From positions 1-60,126 of the forward strand of contig JAEUHM010000056.1 of NCBI GenBank assembly GCA_016795485.1: DNA of 60,126 nt, in the 5' to 3' direction. Of the stretch, positions 26,785-36,325 are shown in pieces. Each line of letters opens with the position of its first letter. The stretch's first letter is position 1. The notes under the pieces were generated by a model, which did not search any database, had not been told where the DNA came from, and saw only the letters and a list, made by a program, of their open reading frames with translations. The DNA is from Verrucomicrobiaceae bacterium (GTDB lineage: Bacteria > Verrucomicrobiota > Verrucomicrobiia > Verrucomicrobiales > Verrucomicrobiaceae). Both the position numbers and the translations under genes were made by a program.

Positions 26785-28857
26785 TTACTGGATACCGAAG
26801 TCGAGGACGTTGCCGGTGCCGGTCTGGCCAAGGAAGGTGTATTTGACCGTGCCAGCTGAGGGCACCCAGTTGACGCCTGACTTGGTGAACTTGAGTCCGG
26901 TGAAGGTAAGCGTGGTCTTGGGGATGGTGATGAGCTTGTCCTTGGAGTCATAGATGAGGATGGGATTGCCAGTGGGGTCTAGCTTGACGCCGAGTTTGCA
27001 GTTGATGGAGTAGCCGGTCTTGGTGGCGAAGGTGACGGGCTTCTCTGGGAAGAGGATTTTGTCTCCGGTGGGCAGAGTGAGGGTGCAGACGGCGGCTTTG
27101 TATTTCTTGCCCTTCGTATCCGTCTTCTCCGTGATGCCAAGAGAATAGCCCCAGGTGCGGGTGGCTCCTCCTGCTGGGCTGGGAATAGGAACAACCTGGT
27201 TGGTTAGTGTCAGACTGCTCTTGCCAAACTTGCTGGTGCTATTCACGAGCTTGGCGCTCATGGTTTCCACTGGCTCGTAGGGCACCTGCAGGTTCATAGA
27301 ACCCGTGACTGGTTTATTGGTGCTGAAACCTGTCATGGTACCGGAGAATGCACCCGTTACCGCACCAGTGGGTTTTCCATTCAGCGTGGTCATCGCCCCG
27401 CCAAGGGTCAGGTCCGGTGTGCTTGTTGGAGGCGTACCCGGCGTGACGGCTTCCATTCCTTCCACAGTGCCTACACCGGTGAGCTTCCCTGTTTCATCGG
27501 TGGCCACATCAAAATCCATTCGGCGAATGCCCATGACACCTCTGTAGTTCCCCGTAGCTGAGCTGACTGGCGTTGCTTTGCCTTCTGGCGGAGAGGTCAT
27601 GACGAAGTTGCCTGCTGGCTCCTGTGCTGAGCCAGTGCTGACGAACTCCAGGGTGCGCTTGTTGTTGACGTTGAAACCGAAGACTGGGGTGGCGGGATTG
27701 GCGTTATCGAGCTTGGGTGTGGGTGCCAACGTGGTGTGCAGCAGGCCGCCGAGTTCCGGGGAGGAGATGGTGCTGAGGGTGAAGCCGGGGGTTGGCTGCG
27801 TGGTGAATGTCACGTAGTTCCCAGGGAGGTTCACGGTGACTTTGCCAGTGAGATTGGTGTCCTCAATGAGGCCCTTGGCAGTGCCCACCTCAAACGGTAG
27901 CTTGGCGCAACCTGCTGGCTTGAAAATGAAGGTCCAGGCGAACATGGAACTGGTAGCCGGGCTGTATCTGATAGCGGAACCCAGTGGACCCACTGCCCAG
28001 AGGTCTTGTGTGCCAGTGCCGGTGATGGCGGTGTGCTCCTTGGTGCTGCCGGTGTTCTCTAACGTCCAGGTGGTGCCGGTCAAGCGGGCAACTTTGCCAC
28101 CCGCTCCTGCAACCCAAACGTTGGCAGCATCGATACCCCAGATGGCTTTGGGCGAGGTCACTCCAGTGGCTTCATCTGTCCACTGTGGCACCCCTGTCCA
28201 AAACTTGCGGACTTTGGTGGGCGTGACGATATAGAAGGTATTGGCGTTGATCACATAGGCGCTGAGGATGGGGTCGGTGGCCTCTGGAGGAGGAATGGTC
28301 AACCACATGGGACCACCAATAAAGATGATGCGCAATCTGGCCTGCCCGTTCGCTCCGGCTACGAGTAAGCTCGTGAGGCTGGTGCCGGAGACGGTATAAA
28401 GGTTGTCCGTGGTGGTGGTGTTCTCGGCGCTCCATGCGGTGCCGTTCCACAAGAAGCAAACACCAGCATCACCTACGACGGCGATGTTACTGGCATCCGC
28501 TCCCCAAATGGCATTCAGGCTGAAGTTGGTGGGCGTGGCATTCACGGACCAGGAGGAGCCGTTGTAGCGGAGGATTTTTCCGCCGGAAGTGACAGCCCAG
28601 ACGTTGGTGGTGCTGGTGCCCCACACGCCATTGATGCTGTCTGTGGTGCCAGATGCCTGTGACTGCCAGGCGCTACCGTTCCACTTGAGGATGGTACCAT
28701 TGGCACCCACAGCCCAGGCATTAGTGCTGTTCAGTGACCAGGTGCTCTTGAGTGTCTGAGTGGTGCCGGTGGATTTGGTAGCCCAGGATTGGGCCTGTGC
28801 GGTGCTGGTGACCGCTAACAACGATAAGCAGAGTGCGAGTCGGTGGATGAGGCTCAT
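26785..28857 (-). CDS. secreted beta-propeller protein (Ycf48-like repeats)
   Basis: The 690-residue protein has a signal peptide (MSLIHRLALCLSLLAVTSTAQA). Residues about 25-310 are propeller-type repeats of the form WxVGANGTILKWNGSAWQxQASGTTDSINGVWG, repeated with spacing near 40 residues, as in Ycf48/BNR-like families. The C-terminal 380 residues contain GNFVMTSPPEGKATPVSS and a long beta-rich tail of unknown type. It is probably exported and surface-associated. It lies between the HEAT protein and the lipoprotein in the second kinase operon. Confidence 0.8.
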   Translation of the reverse strand: MSLIHRLALCLSLLAVTSTAQAQSWATKSTGTTQTLKSTWSLNSTNAWAVGANGTILKWNGSAWQSQASGTTDSINGVWGTSTTNVWAVTSGGKILRYNGSSWSVNATPTNFSLNAIWGADASNIAVVGDAGVCFLWNGTAWSAENTTTTDNLYTVSGTSLTSLLVAGANGQARLRIIFIGGPMWLTIPPPEATDPILSAYVINANTFYIVTPTKVRKFWTGVPQWTDEATGVTSPKAIWGIDAANVWVAGAGGKVARLTGTTWTLENTGSTKEHTAITGTGTQDLWAVGPLGSAIRYSPATSSMFAWTFIFKPAGCAKLPFEVGTAKGLIEDTNLTGKVTVNLPGNYVTFTTQPTPGFTLSTISSPELGGLLHTTLAPTPKLDNANPATPVFGFNVNNKRTLEFVSTGSAQEPAGNFVMTSPPEGKATPVSSATGNYRGVMGIRRMDFDVATDETGKLTGVGTVEGMEAVTPGTPPTSTPDLTLGGAMTTLNGKPTGAVTGAFSGTMTGFSTNKPVTGSMNLQVPYEPVETMSAKLVNSTSKFGKSSLTLTNQVVPIPSPAGGATRTWGYSLGITEKTDTKGKKYKAAVCTLTLPTGDKILFPEKPVTFATKTGYSINCKLGVKLDPTGNPILIYDSKDKLITIPKTTLTFTGLKFTKSGVNWVPSAGTVKYTFLGQTGTGNVLDFGIQ

Positions 28858-28909
28858 TAGGTGTGTGGGGTGTGTTCGATGTGGTGTTGGGTTGCTGCGG
28901 GAAAGTGGC

Positions 28910-30028
28910 TCAGAGAGCGGTGGTCTTGGCTCCGTTGTAGGCCGCGCGTGCGACTTGCGGAGTGGGATGGGTCTTGGAAATCTGAGTCAGTGCGTTCAAT
29001 GCAGCGGCTGTGCCTGCACGACGGAGGGCAAACACGGCTCTCATGCGTAGATTGAGCGTCTCCTCCGAATGGGCTATGCGAACCAGCTCGGGCACGTCCT
29101 CTGCATCGAAGACCGCCATCTTCTTTTCATCCATGGAGCGACCAACTGAGTCACCAAGGGCATTGAGTCCTGCCACTCTCGCGGAGATGTCCTGCTCGGC
29201 ATGAATGAGCGGTGCCATGTCCGCTGCGGGATTGTCTGTCTGCACGAGCAGTGCCTCATAAATACGGCGGCGGACCATGATCTCCGGCTCTTTTTTGGCG
29301 AGCTCTGCCAAAGCAGGGCCGTAGGTCTGATCCGCCCGCACACAAGACATGGCCCAGGCTGCTGCCGCACGCACATCGGCATCTGAGTCACTTTCAACAA
29401 GACGATGCAGTGTAGGAAGTGCCTCCGCCGTGGAGCGCGAGAGGGCTTCTGTCGCTGCAATGCGCACGGTGGAGGTGGAAGTGCTTCCCTCACGCAACAC
29501 TGGCTCAAACACGTCCTCTATTTCGTTCCAGGGATGATCACCAAGCGCGGCATACGTTTCTGTGAGCAGTTCCTCATCGGTCACCACATGCGGAAGCAGG
29601 TTTTCCAGCGCCCGAGCGGCTCTGCTGGTGTGGATGCGGCGCAAGGACTGGATGGCTTCCTTCCGCAACTCAGCAGGCCAGTTGGCATCTGCGGCAATCA
29701 TCTCCAAAGTGTTCACCGCTGCCGCCGTGCTGAGGTCACCCATCAGGCGAATAGCTTCCAATGCCTCTGCATCCGTGCCGGTCTCAACGGTCTGACGTGC
29801 AGCGAAAGCGCGCTGCACTTCCCATGCCTTTTCATCTTGTTCAGCGGTCAGTGTAGGGCTGACTGAAGCTGCGGGTAGAGTAGTGGCAGGTGCCTGCCGC
29901 ACCAGCGGACGCCGAGTGCGGAAGTCTGTGACCATTCTGAAACTGAGCCAGGCGAAACAGCCGAGTCCGAGCGCCAGGAAAAGGGTGCGCCAGAAAAATC
30001 GCCGAAGTCGATGAGGGATGAGTGCCAT
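28910..30028 (-). CDS. membrane-anchored HEAT-repeat protein
   Basis: The 372-residue protein has one membrane helix (about residues 12-32, WRTLFLALGLGCFAWLSF) and a Pro/Ala linker. From about 85 onward it has HEAT-type helical repeats (AAVNTLEMIAADANWPAELRKEAIQSL, LPTLHRLVESDSDADVRAAAAWAM, ALNALTQISKTHPTPQVARAAY). Such solenoids usually hold protein partners. It is 79 bp downstream of the kinase, which suggests a scaffold in that pathway. Confidence 0.82.
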   Translation of the reverse strand: MALIPHRLRRFFWRTLFLALGLGCFAWLSFRMVTDFRTRRPLVRQAPATTLPAASVSPTLTAEQDEKAWEVQRAFAARQTVETGTDAEALEAIRLMGDLSTAAAVNTLEMIAADANWPAELRKEAIQSLRRIHTSRAARALENLLPHVVTDEELLTETYAALGDHPWNEIEDVFEPVLREGSTSTSTVRIAATEALSRSTAEALPTLHRLVESDSDADVRAAAAWAMSCVRADQTYGPALAELAKKEPEIMVRRRIYEALLVQTDNPAADMAPLIHAEQDISARVAGLNALGDSVGRSMDEKKMAVFDAEDVPELVRIAHSEETLNLRMRAVFALRRAGTAAALNALTQISKTHPTPQVARAAYNGAKTTAL

Positions 30029-30107
30029 GAGATGCCGTGTTCATCTGGCATCCACACGCTGGGAGATGGTTTGTTACCTCTAAAAGTAAAAAAGACTGAA
30101 AAAACTG

Positions 30108-32354
30108 TCAGCGCCCAGTGGCTTTGAGATGGGCAGCGTGGAGTTTCACGAGTTCGGCGGCCTGTGGAGCGAGTTTGCCATCACTGCCACGCAAGCGATT
30201 CAGCCACTGCTGAAACAGAGCATCTGCCGCCGCCGTGCGCCCCATTTCGACCAACATGGCCGCACAGTTTGCGACTTGTTGCTGAGTTTCCTTCCTTGCC
30301 GGACCCAGCGCCATGTCAAAGGCACGCACGGCGTTTTGCTGCACGGCGAGTTGTGCCGGTGCGCCTCCTCTTCTCAGTTCCAAGCGGAGGAGCCTGTCCA
30401 GAGTCTCAAGGGCATCTGGCGATGCTGGTCCTTCAAAGTCCCAATACACCTTCAGAGCAGCATTCGTATATTGAATGGCTTCCTCCGGCAGCTTGGCCCG
30501 CTGGCAGAGTTTCGCCAGAGCATCACACGCTCGGCCTGTGATGTGAGAGGTGGAGTGGGCCACTTCCGCGAGTGCGGTTTTGCAGTTCTCTCTGCCCAAG
30601 CTAAGTGCTTCTTCCACCCGACCATTCATGAAGAGAGCGTTCATGTAGTTGGTCTCGAATGCGATGTTCATCCCAGGGAGAGTTTTGGGATGCTGCTCCA
30701 TGTAAGTCCGCACCTGCTCCAGCATGGACAATGCCTCAACATGCCCGCCGACAAAGATTTGATACTTGGCCAGTGAAAACAGAGTCTGGATTGTCTGCGG
30801 ATCATCAGGACCCAGGTGATCGCGATGCCATTCATAGACCGTACGCAGTTCCGGTATGGCTCGCTGCTCATGCCCTTTGCCTCCCAGCGGATCCGTCATG
30901 ACAACCCGCCAGCGGAGTTTCCAAATCAGCGGATCATTGGGATCAAGATGCTGTTGTGCGATCTCCAGCGCTCTGCGGTGAGAACGCTGGTTGTCTCCGC
31001 GGTTCAGTTGTGAGCCGGTCTTGGTAAGCAACGCGATCTGCCGACGAGGATCGCCATCAAAAGCTTCCACACGTTTGAGATACTCCGTCACCAGTTCATC
31101 CTTGGTCGTCACGGGACCACCGTCGGTGTCATCAAACACACTGACCATCTCGCTTAACAAGTCAGTGAGGTCTTCGGACTCCTGGAGTTGCTTCCTGGCC
31201 TGATCCCGCGCCTGCACTGCCTGACTCCACTGCCAAAGAGCCGAACTGCCACCTGCTACGATGGCGAGTGTCGTCACTCCGATGGCGGCTGCGGCAGTCG
31301 AGTGCTTCCGCGCCCATCGTTGCAACGATTCCCAACCACTCACGGGGCGGGAAAGAATCGGTTCACCCGAGAGCCAGCGGTCCAACTCATCAGCAACGAA
31401 GCCCGCACCGGGAGGACGTCTTGAAGGGTCCTTCTCCAGACAACGCATGACGAGCGTGGAAATATCCGCATCCATCTTGACCGGGCCAAACGGACGAGGT
31501 TCGACCGTGGCGATCCTCTGCATCACGGCCACACTGCTTTCACCGGCAAAGGGAAGATGGCGCGTGAGCAGTTGATACAAGATCACGCCGAGCGCCCACA
31601 CATCACTGGCAGTGGTCACTTCATGCGTATGGCCCGCCGCCTGTTCAGGACTCATGTAATGCGGTGTGCCGAGATGAGCGAGACTGCGAGTGAGGCCAGT
31701 GTCCTCATCCATGAGCTTGGCGAGTCCAAAGTCGGTCAACTGTGGTTCACCTCGTTCGTCGATCAAAATATTGCCCGGCTTCAGATCACGGTGAAGCACA
31801 CCGCGCTCGTGAGCATGCTGAACAGCGCGGGCCACCTTGCTCAACAAGATGGCTGCCTCACGACTGGGCATGGGTTCCTGTCGCTCAGACATCCATGCGG
31901 CCAGCGAGCCACCATTCACCAATCGCATAGTGAAGAACGGCATCCCTTTGGCCTCTCCAAGGTCATAAATGGGCACAATGTGTGGGTGATCGAGCTTGGC
32001 AGCCGTCTCCGCTTCAGCCAGAAAGCGCTGCATCTCCTCCCGACGTGCAAAAGCACCCAGCCGGATCATTTTTAACGCAACTGTGCGCCTCAACTCCAAG
32101 TCCTCAGCTTCATAAACGATGCCCATGCCACCATGTGCAATCTCACGCTTCAACCGGTAGCCCTCCATGTCATAAGGCAACGGCAGCGTGCCCAAGCTGG
32201 ACACAGCAAGCGTAGTCTGCCGTTCATCAAGAGCCGGACTGTCATCTGTGATGCTCAGCGCTTGGTTAAAGAAGCAGGCAAGGCACAACCCATCGCCATC
32301 GAGACGCGCACCACACGCGTTACAATGGGTCATGGGAATTGGAGAGATGCTCAT
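30108..32354 (-). CDS. zinc-ribbon Ser/Thr protein kinase with C-terminal TPR-like region
   Basis: The 748-residue kinase begins with a zinc-ribbon (CNACGARLDGDGLCLAC, residues 11-27). The catalytic domain (about 66-330) has HGGMGIVYEA (74-83), Lys95, HRDLKPGN with Asp190, and DFG at 208-210, so it should be active. A membrane helix lies at about 354-376. The C-terminal 350 residues are helical with TPR-like spacing (LKVYWDFEGPASPDALETL, ALEQVRTYMEQH), probably extracytoplasmic. It follows its sigma factor by 58 bp. A second in-frame Met (residue 8) is an alternative start. Confidence 0.9.
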   Translation of the reverse strand: MSISPIPMTHCNACGARLDGDGLCLACFFNQALSITDDSPALDERQTTLAVSSLGTLPLPYDMEGYRLKREIAHGGMGIVYEAEDLELRRTVALKMIRLGAFARREEMQRFLAEAETAAKLDHPHIVPIYDLGEAKGMPFFTMRLVNGGSLAAWMSERQEPMPSREAAILLSKVARAVQHAHERGVLHRDLKPGNILIDERGEPQLTDFGLAKLMDEDTGLTRSLAHLGTPHYMSPEQAAGHTHEVTTASDVWALGVILYQLLTRHLPFAGESSVAVMQRIATVEPRPFGPVKMDADISTLVMRCLEKDPSRRPPGAGFVADELDRWLSGEPILSRPVSGWESLQRWARKHSTAAAAIGVTTLAIVAGGSSALWQWSQAVQARDQARKQLQESEDLTDLLSEMVSVFDDTDGGPVTTKDELVTEYLKRVEAFDGDPRRQIALLTKTGSQLNRGDNQRSHRRALEIAQQHLDPNDPLIWKLRWRVVMTDPLGGKGHEQRAIPELRTVYEWHRDHLGPDDPQTIQTLFSLAKYQIFVGGHVEALSMLEQVRTYMEQHPKTLPGMNIAFETNYMNALFMNGRVEEALSLGRENCKTALAEVAHSTSHITGRACDALAKLCQRAKLPEEAIQYTNAALKVYWDFEGPASPDALETLDRLLRLELRRGGAPAQLAVQQNAVRAFDMALGPARKETQQQVANCAAMLVEMGRTAAADALFQQWLNRLRGSDGKLAPQAAELVKLHAAHLKATGR

Positions 32355-32412
32355 GCTAAAGAAGATTCACACGGTTTAAGTGACGATGTTACCCAGGGAC
32401 GCAAAACCAGGC

Positions 32413-33159
32413 TCAACGGCCCGCGTGAGTGAGCAAATGCACAAGGTAGCGTATCTCATCCTCCACCTCCGAGTCATCCGCCACGAGCTTGCGCACTTCC
32501 TCACGCAGTAGTTTGGCAAAACGCTGCCGCAGATCATGCATAGCCTTCCTAACAGCTCCATGCTGCATCCCAAACTGCCGGGCCAAAGCATCCCAGTCAG
32601 GATGCAGTGCCGCCGGACCCACCATACGCTTCCGCAACTCCACAAAAAACTCCCGCCGCTGATCACGCGCTGCAATCTCCTCATCCAGATGAGCCAGTGC
32701 GTGATCAAACAAGGTCCGCGCCCAATGCCGATCATAGCCCTGCTCAGGAGATATGCCTTCGAGTATCAGTGCGGCGTCTTCTTTTGTAGCGAGTTCCTCC
32801 AGCGGAAGCACCATCGTCTTGCCACCCCGTTGCTCCGTGTTGGCATCACGCCGTTGATTGCTCAGCCAGTTGCAAAAACAAGCTAACAGAAACGAGCGAA
32901 AGCGAGTGGTACGCTGCTCCAGGTCCGCCAGCACCTCCCGCGAGAGCAGATGATGAAAAAAGCCCTGCACCAAGTCTGCGGCCTTGTCCGGGTCCGTGCC
33001 ACGTTGCCTTACAAAGACAAACAACGGCTTCCAATAGGCCCGCGCCAACCGATCCAGAGCACGCAGCGCCACACCATCTTCTTCATGATGGGTATTCGCC
33101 ACCATGCTCCAAATGGTGCTGGGAAAGAGACCCGAAGCCGGGTTTTGGCGAGCTTCCAT
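32413..33159 (-). CDS. ECF-like RNA polymerase sigma factor (kinase-associated)
   Basis: Start set at ATG 33159 (MEARQNPASGLFPSTIW), by comparison with the subfamily's usual N terminus; the frame is open to 33336 but that part looks non-coding. Region 2 includes KPLFVFVRQRGTDPDKAADLVQGFF; region 4 includes LARQFGMQHGAVRKAMHDLR as HTH. It ends with EVEDEIRYLVHLL, the same tail as the first sigma factor. It heads a same-strand run of five genes (kinase, HEAT, propeller, lipoprotein) with gaps of 42-79 bp, probably one operon. Confidence 0.85.
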   Translation of the reverse strand: MEARQNPASGLFPSTIWSMVANTHHEEDGVALRALDRLARAYWKPLFVFVRQRGTDPDKAADLVQGFFHHLLSREVLADLEQRTTRFRSFLLACFCNWLSNQRRDANTEQRGGKTMVLPLEELATKEDAALILEGISPEQGYDRHWARTLFDHALAHLDEEIAARDQRREFFVELRKRMVGPAALHPDWDALARQFGMQHGAVRKAMHDLRQRFAKLLREEVRKLVADDSEVEDEIRYLVHLLTHAGR

Positions 33160-33236
33160 GGACACGACATGAAGCAGAAAGAGTTCCGAGTCACAAGCAA
33201 ACGAATCTGGAGGCCCCGTAGACTTCCGGGTCTGGG

Positions 33237-33839
33237 TTACGGAGATGCAGGGTGGAAGCGATAATGCCCTGTGAGAGGCCAAGCGAAAAGGCTGTCTTCG
33301 AGTTTTGGGCCTGCACCAATATTGTGAACAATCCATGGACGCTCGCTCCCGTCCGGTGCGGGCACGACGATGCCAATGTGAGGAAGTTTCCCAGAGACCA
33401 TGCTGGTAATGAGATCACCGGGTGCGTAGTCGGTGGGATTCTGTGTGACTGGGAGACTCTGGCCGTGGCGTCTGAAGAACGTCTGGAGATTAGGGACACG
33501 TCGGTGGTCGATGTTCGTGTCTGGCCGAGCCAACCCCCAGTTCTGTGGGTAGCGGCTGAAGTTTTTCTTCATGTCCTCATGCACGAGCTTTTGAAGGTCG
33601 ATACCAAGTGCTCGATAGCAGCGAATGATCTCATCCGTGCATACACCAGTGTTGGGTGGCACATCACCACCTGGGTAGCTGATGCGGACGTAAGCCGGGT
33701 CATAGACCACTCTGACTTTGGTGCGGTCCAAAGCCGCAGAGACGAGCCTAGAAGCGAAAGAGGGGGTAGACGGTGCGATCTGATCGGCGCGGCAGAGGCA
33801 GAGGATGCTAAAGAGTAGACTGATGGTTGCAGCACGCAC
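33237..33839 (-). CDS. DUF1287 family secreted protein
   Basis: The 200-residue protein has a signal peptide (MRAATISLLFSILCLCRA) and matches DUF1287: RVVYDPAYVRISYPGGDVPPNTGVCTDEIIRCYRALGIDLQ, then FFRRHGQSLP and DLITSMVSGKLPHIGIVV. The Cys in GVCTDE and the His in LPHIGIV are in the right order for an NlpC/P60-like cysteine-peptidase fold, so a role in cell-wall processing is plausible but not shown. It is transcribed divergently from the SPFH gene and is 78 bp upstream of the second sigma factor. Confidence 0.85.
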   Translation of the reverse strand: MRAATISLLFSILCLCRADQIAPSTPSFASRLVSAALDRTKVRVVYDPAYVRISYPGGDVPPNTGVCTDEIIRCYRALGIDLQKLVHEDMKKNFSRYPQNWGLARPDTNIDHRRVPNLQTFFRRHGQSLPVTQNPTDYAPGDLITSMVSGKLPHIGIVVPAPDGSERPWIVHNIGAGPKLEDSLFAWPLTGHYRFHPASP

Positions 33840-33968
33840 ACGGGGTTTGAGCTCTGTAGTAGAAGTTTATTCCTCTCGCTCAGGGAATGACGTGTTCTCA
33901 GTGACGATTGCGATTCTGTATCCGGATTGTACTGGTTTTTTCTGCCGAGTCGGCTAGCATCGCCCGCC

Positions 33969-35042
33969 ATGGCACTGATTGACTACCTCAAAGGACAGTT
34001 TCTCGAAATCATCGAGTGGACGGACGATTCGCGGGACACGCTGAGCTGGAGATTTCCGGATGATGACAAGGAAATCAAAAATGGCGCGCAACTCATCTGT
34101 CGTGAGTCACAAACGGCGCAGTTCGTTTATCTAGGGCAGTTTGGAGATACTTTCGGGCCTGGAAAGCACACCCTGGTCACGGATAACATTCCGATTCTCT
34201 CCACGCTGAAAGGCTGGAAATACGGCTTCAACTCGCCATTCAAGGCTGACATTTATTTCATCAATACCCGTCTCTTTACGGGCAATAAGTGGGGTACAAG
34301 CAACCCGATCATGATGAGAGACCAGGACTTCGGCATCGTCCGGGTCCGGGCATTCGGCACTTTTGACTTCAAGATCGTCGAACCCAAGGTCTTCCTGAAG
34401 GAAGTGGCTGGATCGGACCATCATTTCCGTCTCGATGAGTTCGCGGACACCATGCGTTCCCGCATTGTGAGCGTGTTCACGGATGCGTTGGCTTCGGCCA
34501 AGGTGCCCGTTTTGGATTTGGCGACTCGTTACAGTGAGTTGGGCGAGGCTCTTTTGCCGCTGATCAATCCACAGACGGTGACTAAATATGGCATCGAGAT
34601 CACCAGCTTTATTCTCGAGAACGCTAGCGTTCCGCCAGAGGTGGAATCTGCTATCGACAAACGCAGTAGCATGTCCGCCATCGGCAATCTGAATGACTAT
34701 GTGAAGTTCCAGATGGCCGAAGGCATGGCCAAAGGTGGAGGTGGAGTGGCGGGCTCGGCAGCTGAGATCGCGATGGGCTTTGGAATGGCGAATCAGATGA
34801 TACAGCAGGGCGCTTTTAATCCGGGAACTGTGGCAGGATCTCCACCGCCTCTTCCGGGAACGGCAGCCCCGGCTGCAGCGCCTGCGGTAGATATTTTAAA
34901 TCCCGCCCAAGTTGCCCAGGCTTTGGGCGTAACCGAGCAGGACGTTATCTCGGCCATCGAGGCAGGTGACATCAAGGCAAAGAAGATTGGCTCGGCTTAC
35001 AGAGTCACCCGAGCCGCGCTGGACGAGTTTCTGGCCAAGTAG
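33969..35042 (+). CDS. SPFH-domain protein with C-terminal excisionase-like HTH
   Basis: Start at ATG 33969 (MALIDYLKGQFLEIIEW), giving 357 residues. Residues about 1-240 match the cytoplasmic SPFH/virion-core-like family (COG4260 type): GAQLICRESQTAQFVYLGQFGDTFGPGKHTL, INTRLFTGNKWGTSNPI. A Gly/Ala/Pro-rich stretch (about 255-305) leads to a 50-residue C-terminal domain, NPAQVAQALGVTEQDVISAIE ... AYRVTRAALDEFLAK, which has the pattern of an excisionase/MerR-type HTH. Family members I know usually end in a zinc-ribbon instead. The next gene encodes a zinc-ribbon protein, a common partner. Confidence 0.85.
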   Translation: MALIDYLKGQFLEIIEWTDDSRDTLSWRFPDDDKEIKNGAQLICRESQTAQFVYLGQFGDTFGPGKHTLVTDNIPILSTLKGWKYGFNSPFKADIYFINTRLFTGNKWGTSNPIMMRDQDFGIVRVRAFGTFDFKIVEPKVFLKEVAGSDHHFRLDEFADTMRSRIVSVFTDALASAKVPVLDLATRYSELGEALLPLINPQTVTKYGIEITSFILENASVPPEVESAIDKRSSMSAIGNLNDYVKFQMAEGMAKGGGGVAGSAAEIAMGFGMANQMIQQGAFNPGTVAGSPPPLPGTAAPAAAPAVDILNPAQVAQALGVTEQDVISAIEAGDIKAKKIGSAYRVTRAALDEFLAK

Positions 35043-35146
35043 CTACCGTTTTGATTATGTCTCACGACCGGCGTTTCCGGCGGACGAGTATTTTACTACG
35101 CCCGCCCAGCGTTGTGGTGTCGTGCCCGAGGGTGAACTAATTGACT

Positions 35147-36229
35147 ATGGCGGCCCAGGACCTCACAGCGCTGAAGAAGTTCAACTGCACCGCTTGCGGT
35201 GCTGAGGCTGTGTGGACGCCGTCCAAACGGACACTCGTCTGCCCTTACTGCGGAACGATAGCAGACGTTCAGCTGGCTACCGACGTTCAAGCCGTCAAAG
35301 AAACCGACCTGCTGGAGGCACTGCGGTCGATGACGGAGTCGGACTTTGGTTGGCAGGTGCAACGGAAGACCGTGAAGTGCCAATCGTGCCATGCGATTTC
35401 CGTTTTCGATGCCGCCCGGGTATCTCAGAACTGCGATTTTTGCGGTTCACCAGCCCTCCTTAATATGGAGGACACCCAAGCTCCGGTCAGGCCGAGTAGC
35501 GTCATACCCTTCCAGGTGCCAGAGACACAGGTCAGGGAGCAGATCCGCGGATGGTACGGCAGTCATTGGTTTGCACCCAATGCGCTCGGAAAAAAAGCAC
35601 TCACCGATACTTTGCACGGGATTTACCTCCCCTACTGGACTTTCGACGCCCAGGCGAACTCCGATTGGACCGCCGATTCTGGTCAATACTATTACACCCG
35701 CGACAGTCAGGGTAAAACAGAGCGTCATGTTCGTTGGTCACCCGCTTCTGGATCAGCTGAGCACTATTTTGACGACTTGCTGATCCCGGCCTCTCGCGGT
35801 GTTCACTCGGGATTACTCGAAAAGATCAGCGATTTCCCCACAACCTCAGCCCTTGTTCCATATGATCCTGGTTACTTGACGGGCTGGGTCGTGGAACAGT
35901 ATCAAATTGATCTCAAGTCGGCTGCCATGGCGTCCCAAGCTCGAATGGAAGACACCATGGAGGATATTTGCGGGCGGCAGGTTCCTGGTGACACCTATCG
36001 GAATCTTCACGTGGCGACCCGGTTCGCTGGCCAGACTTTCAAGCACGTGTTGCTCCCAGTTTGGCTGCTTACCTACACTTACGGCTCGAAGAACTACCAG
36101 GTGGTAGTTAATGGGGCGACTGGGAAGATCGGAGGCGAGTATCCAATCAGTTGGATCAAGGTGGCTATTGTAACTATTTTAGCCTTATTGGCTTTTGCGG
36201 TATTTATTTTGCTATCGGAGAATAATTAG
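35147..36229 (+). CDS. double zinc-ribbon membrane protein
   Basis: Start at ATG 35147 (MAAQDLTALKK), with TTG 35141 also in frame. The 360-residue protein has two zinc-ribbons: Cys14/17 with Cys32/35, and Cys78/81 with Cys96/99. The middle region (IYLPYWTFDAQANSDWTADSG ... HVLLPVWLLTYTYG) is typical of TFIIB-zinc-ribbon proteins that accompany SPFH proteins. A single membrane helix closes it (about 334-355). It lies 104 bp after the SPFH gene on the same strand and probably works with it at the membrane; the actual function is not known. Confidence 0.82.
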   Translation: MAAQDLTALKKFNCTACGAEAVWTPSKRTLVCPYCGTIADVQLATDVQAVKETDLLEALRSMTESDFGWQVQRKTVKCQSCHAISVFDAARVSQNCDFCGSPALLNMEDTQAPVRPSSVIPFQVPETQVREQIRGWYGSHWFAPNALGKKALTDTLHGIYLPYWTFDAQANSDWTADSGQYYYTRDSQGKTERHVRWSPASGSAEHYFDDLLIPASRGVHSGLLEKISDFPTTSALVPYDPGYLTGWVVEQYQIDLKSAAMASQARMEDTMEDICGRQVPGDTYRNLHVATRFAGQTFKHVLLPVWLLTYTYGSKNYQVVVNGATGKIGGEYPISWIKVAIVTILALLAFAVFILLSENN

Positions 36230-36325
36230 TGCTTTCTGCCCCAGCAAAAAGAAAAAGAAGTATTGCATTCCGATTCAAAAATCAGTACACAGACATGCTT
36301 TAATCTGTCCACTTCCACGAAGTTT

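Noticed and set aside
33252..33818. 188-codon plus-strand frame
   Set aside because: Opposite strand of the DUF1287 gene, which has a signal peptide and family motifs.
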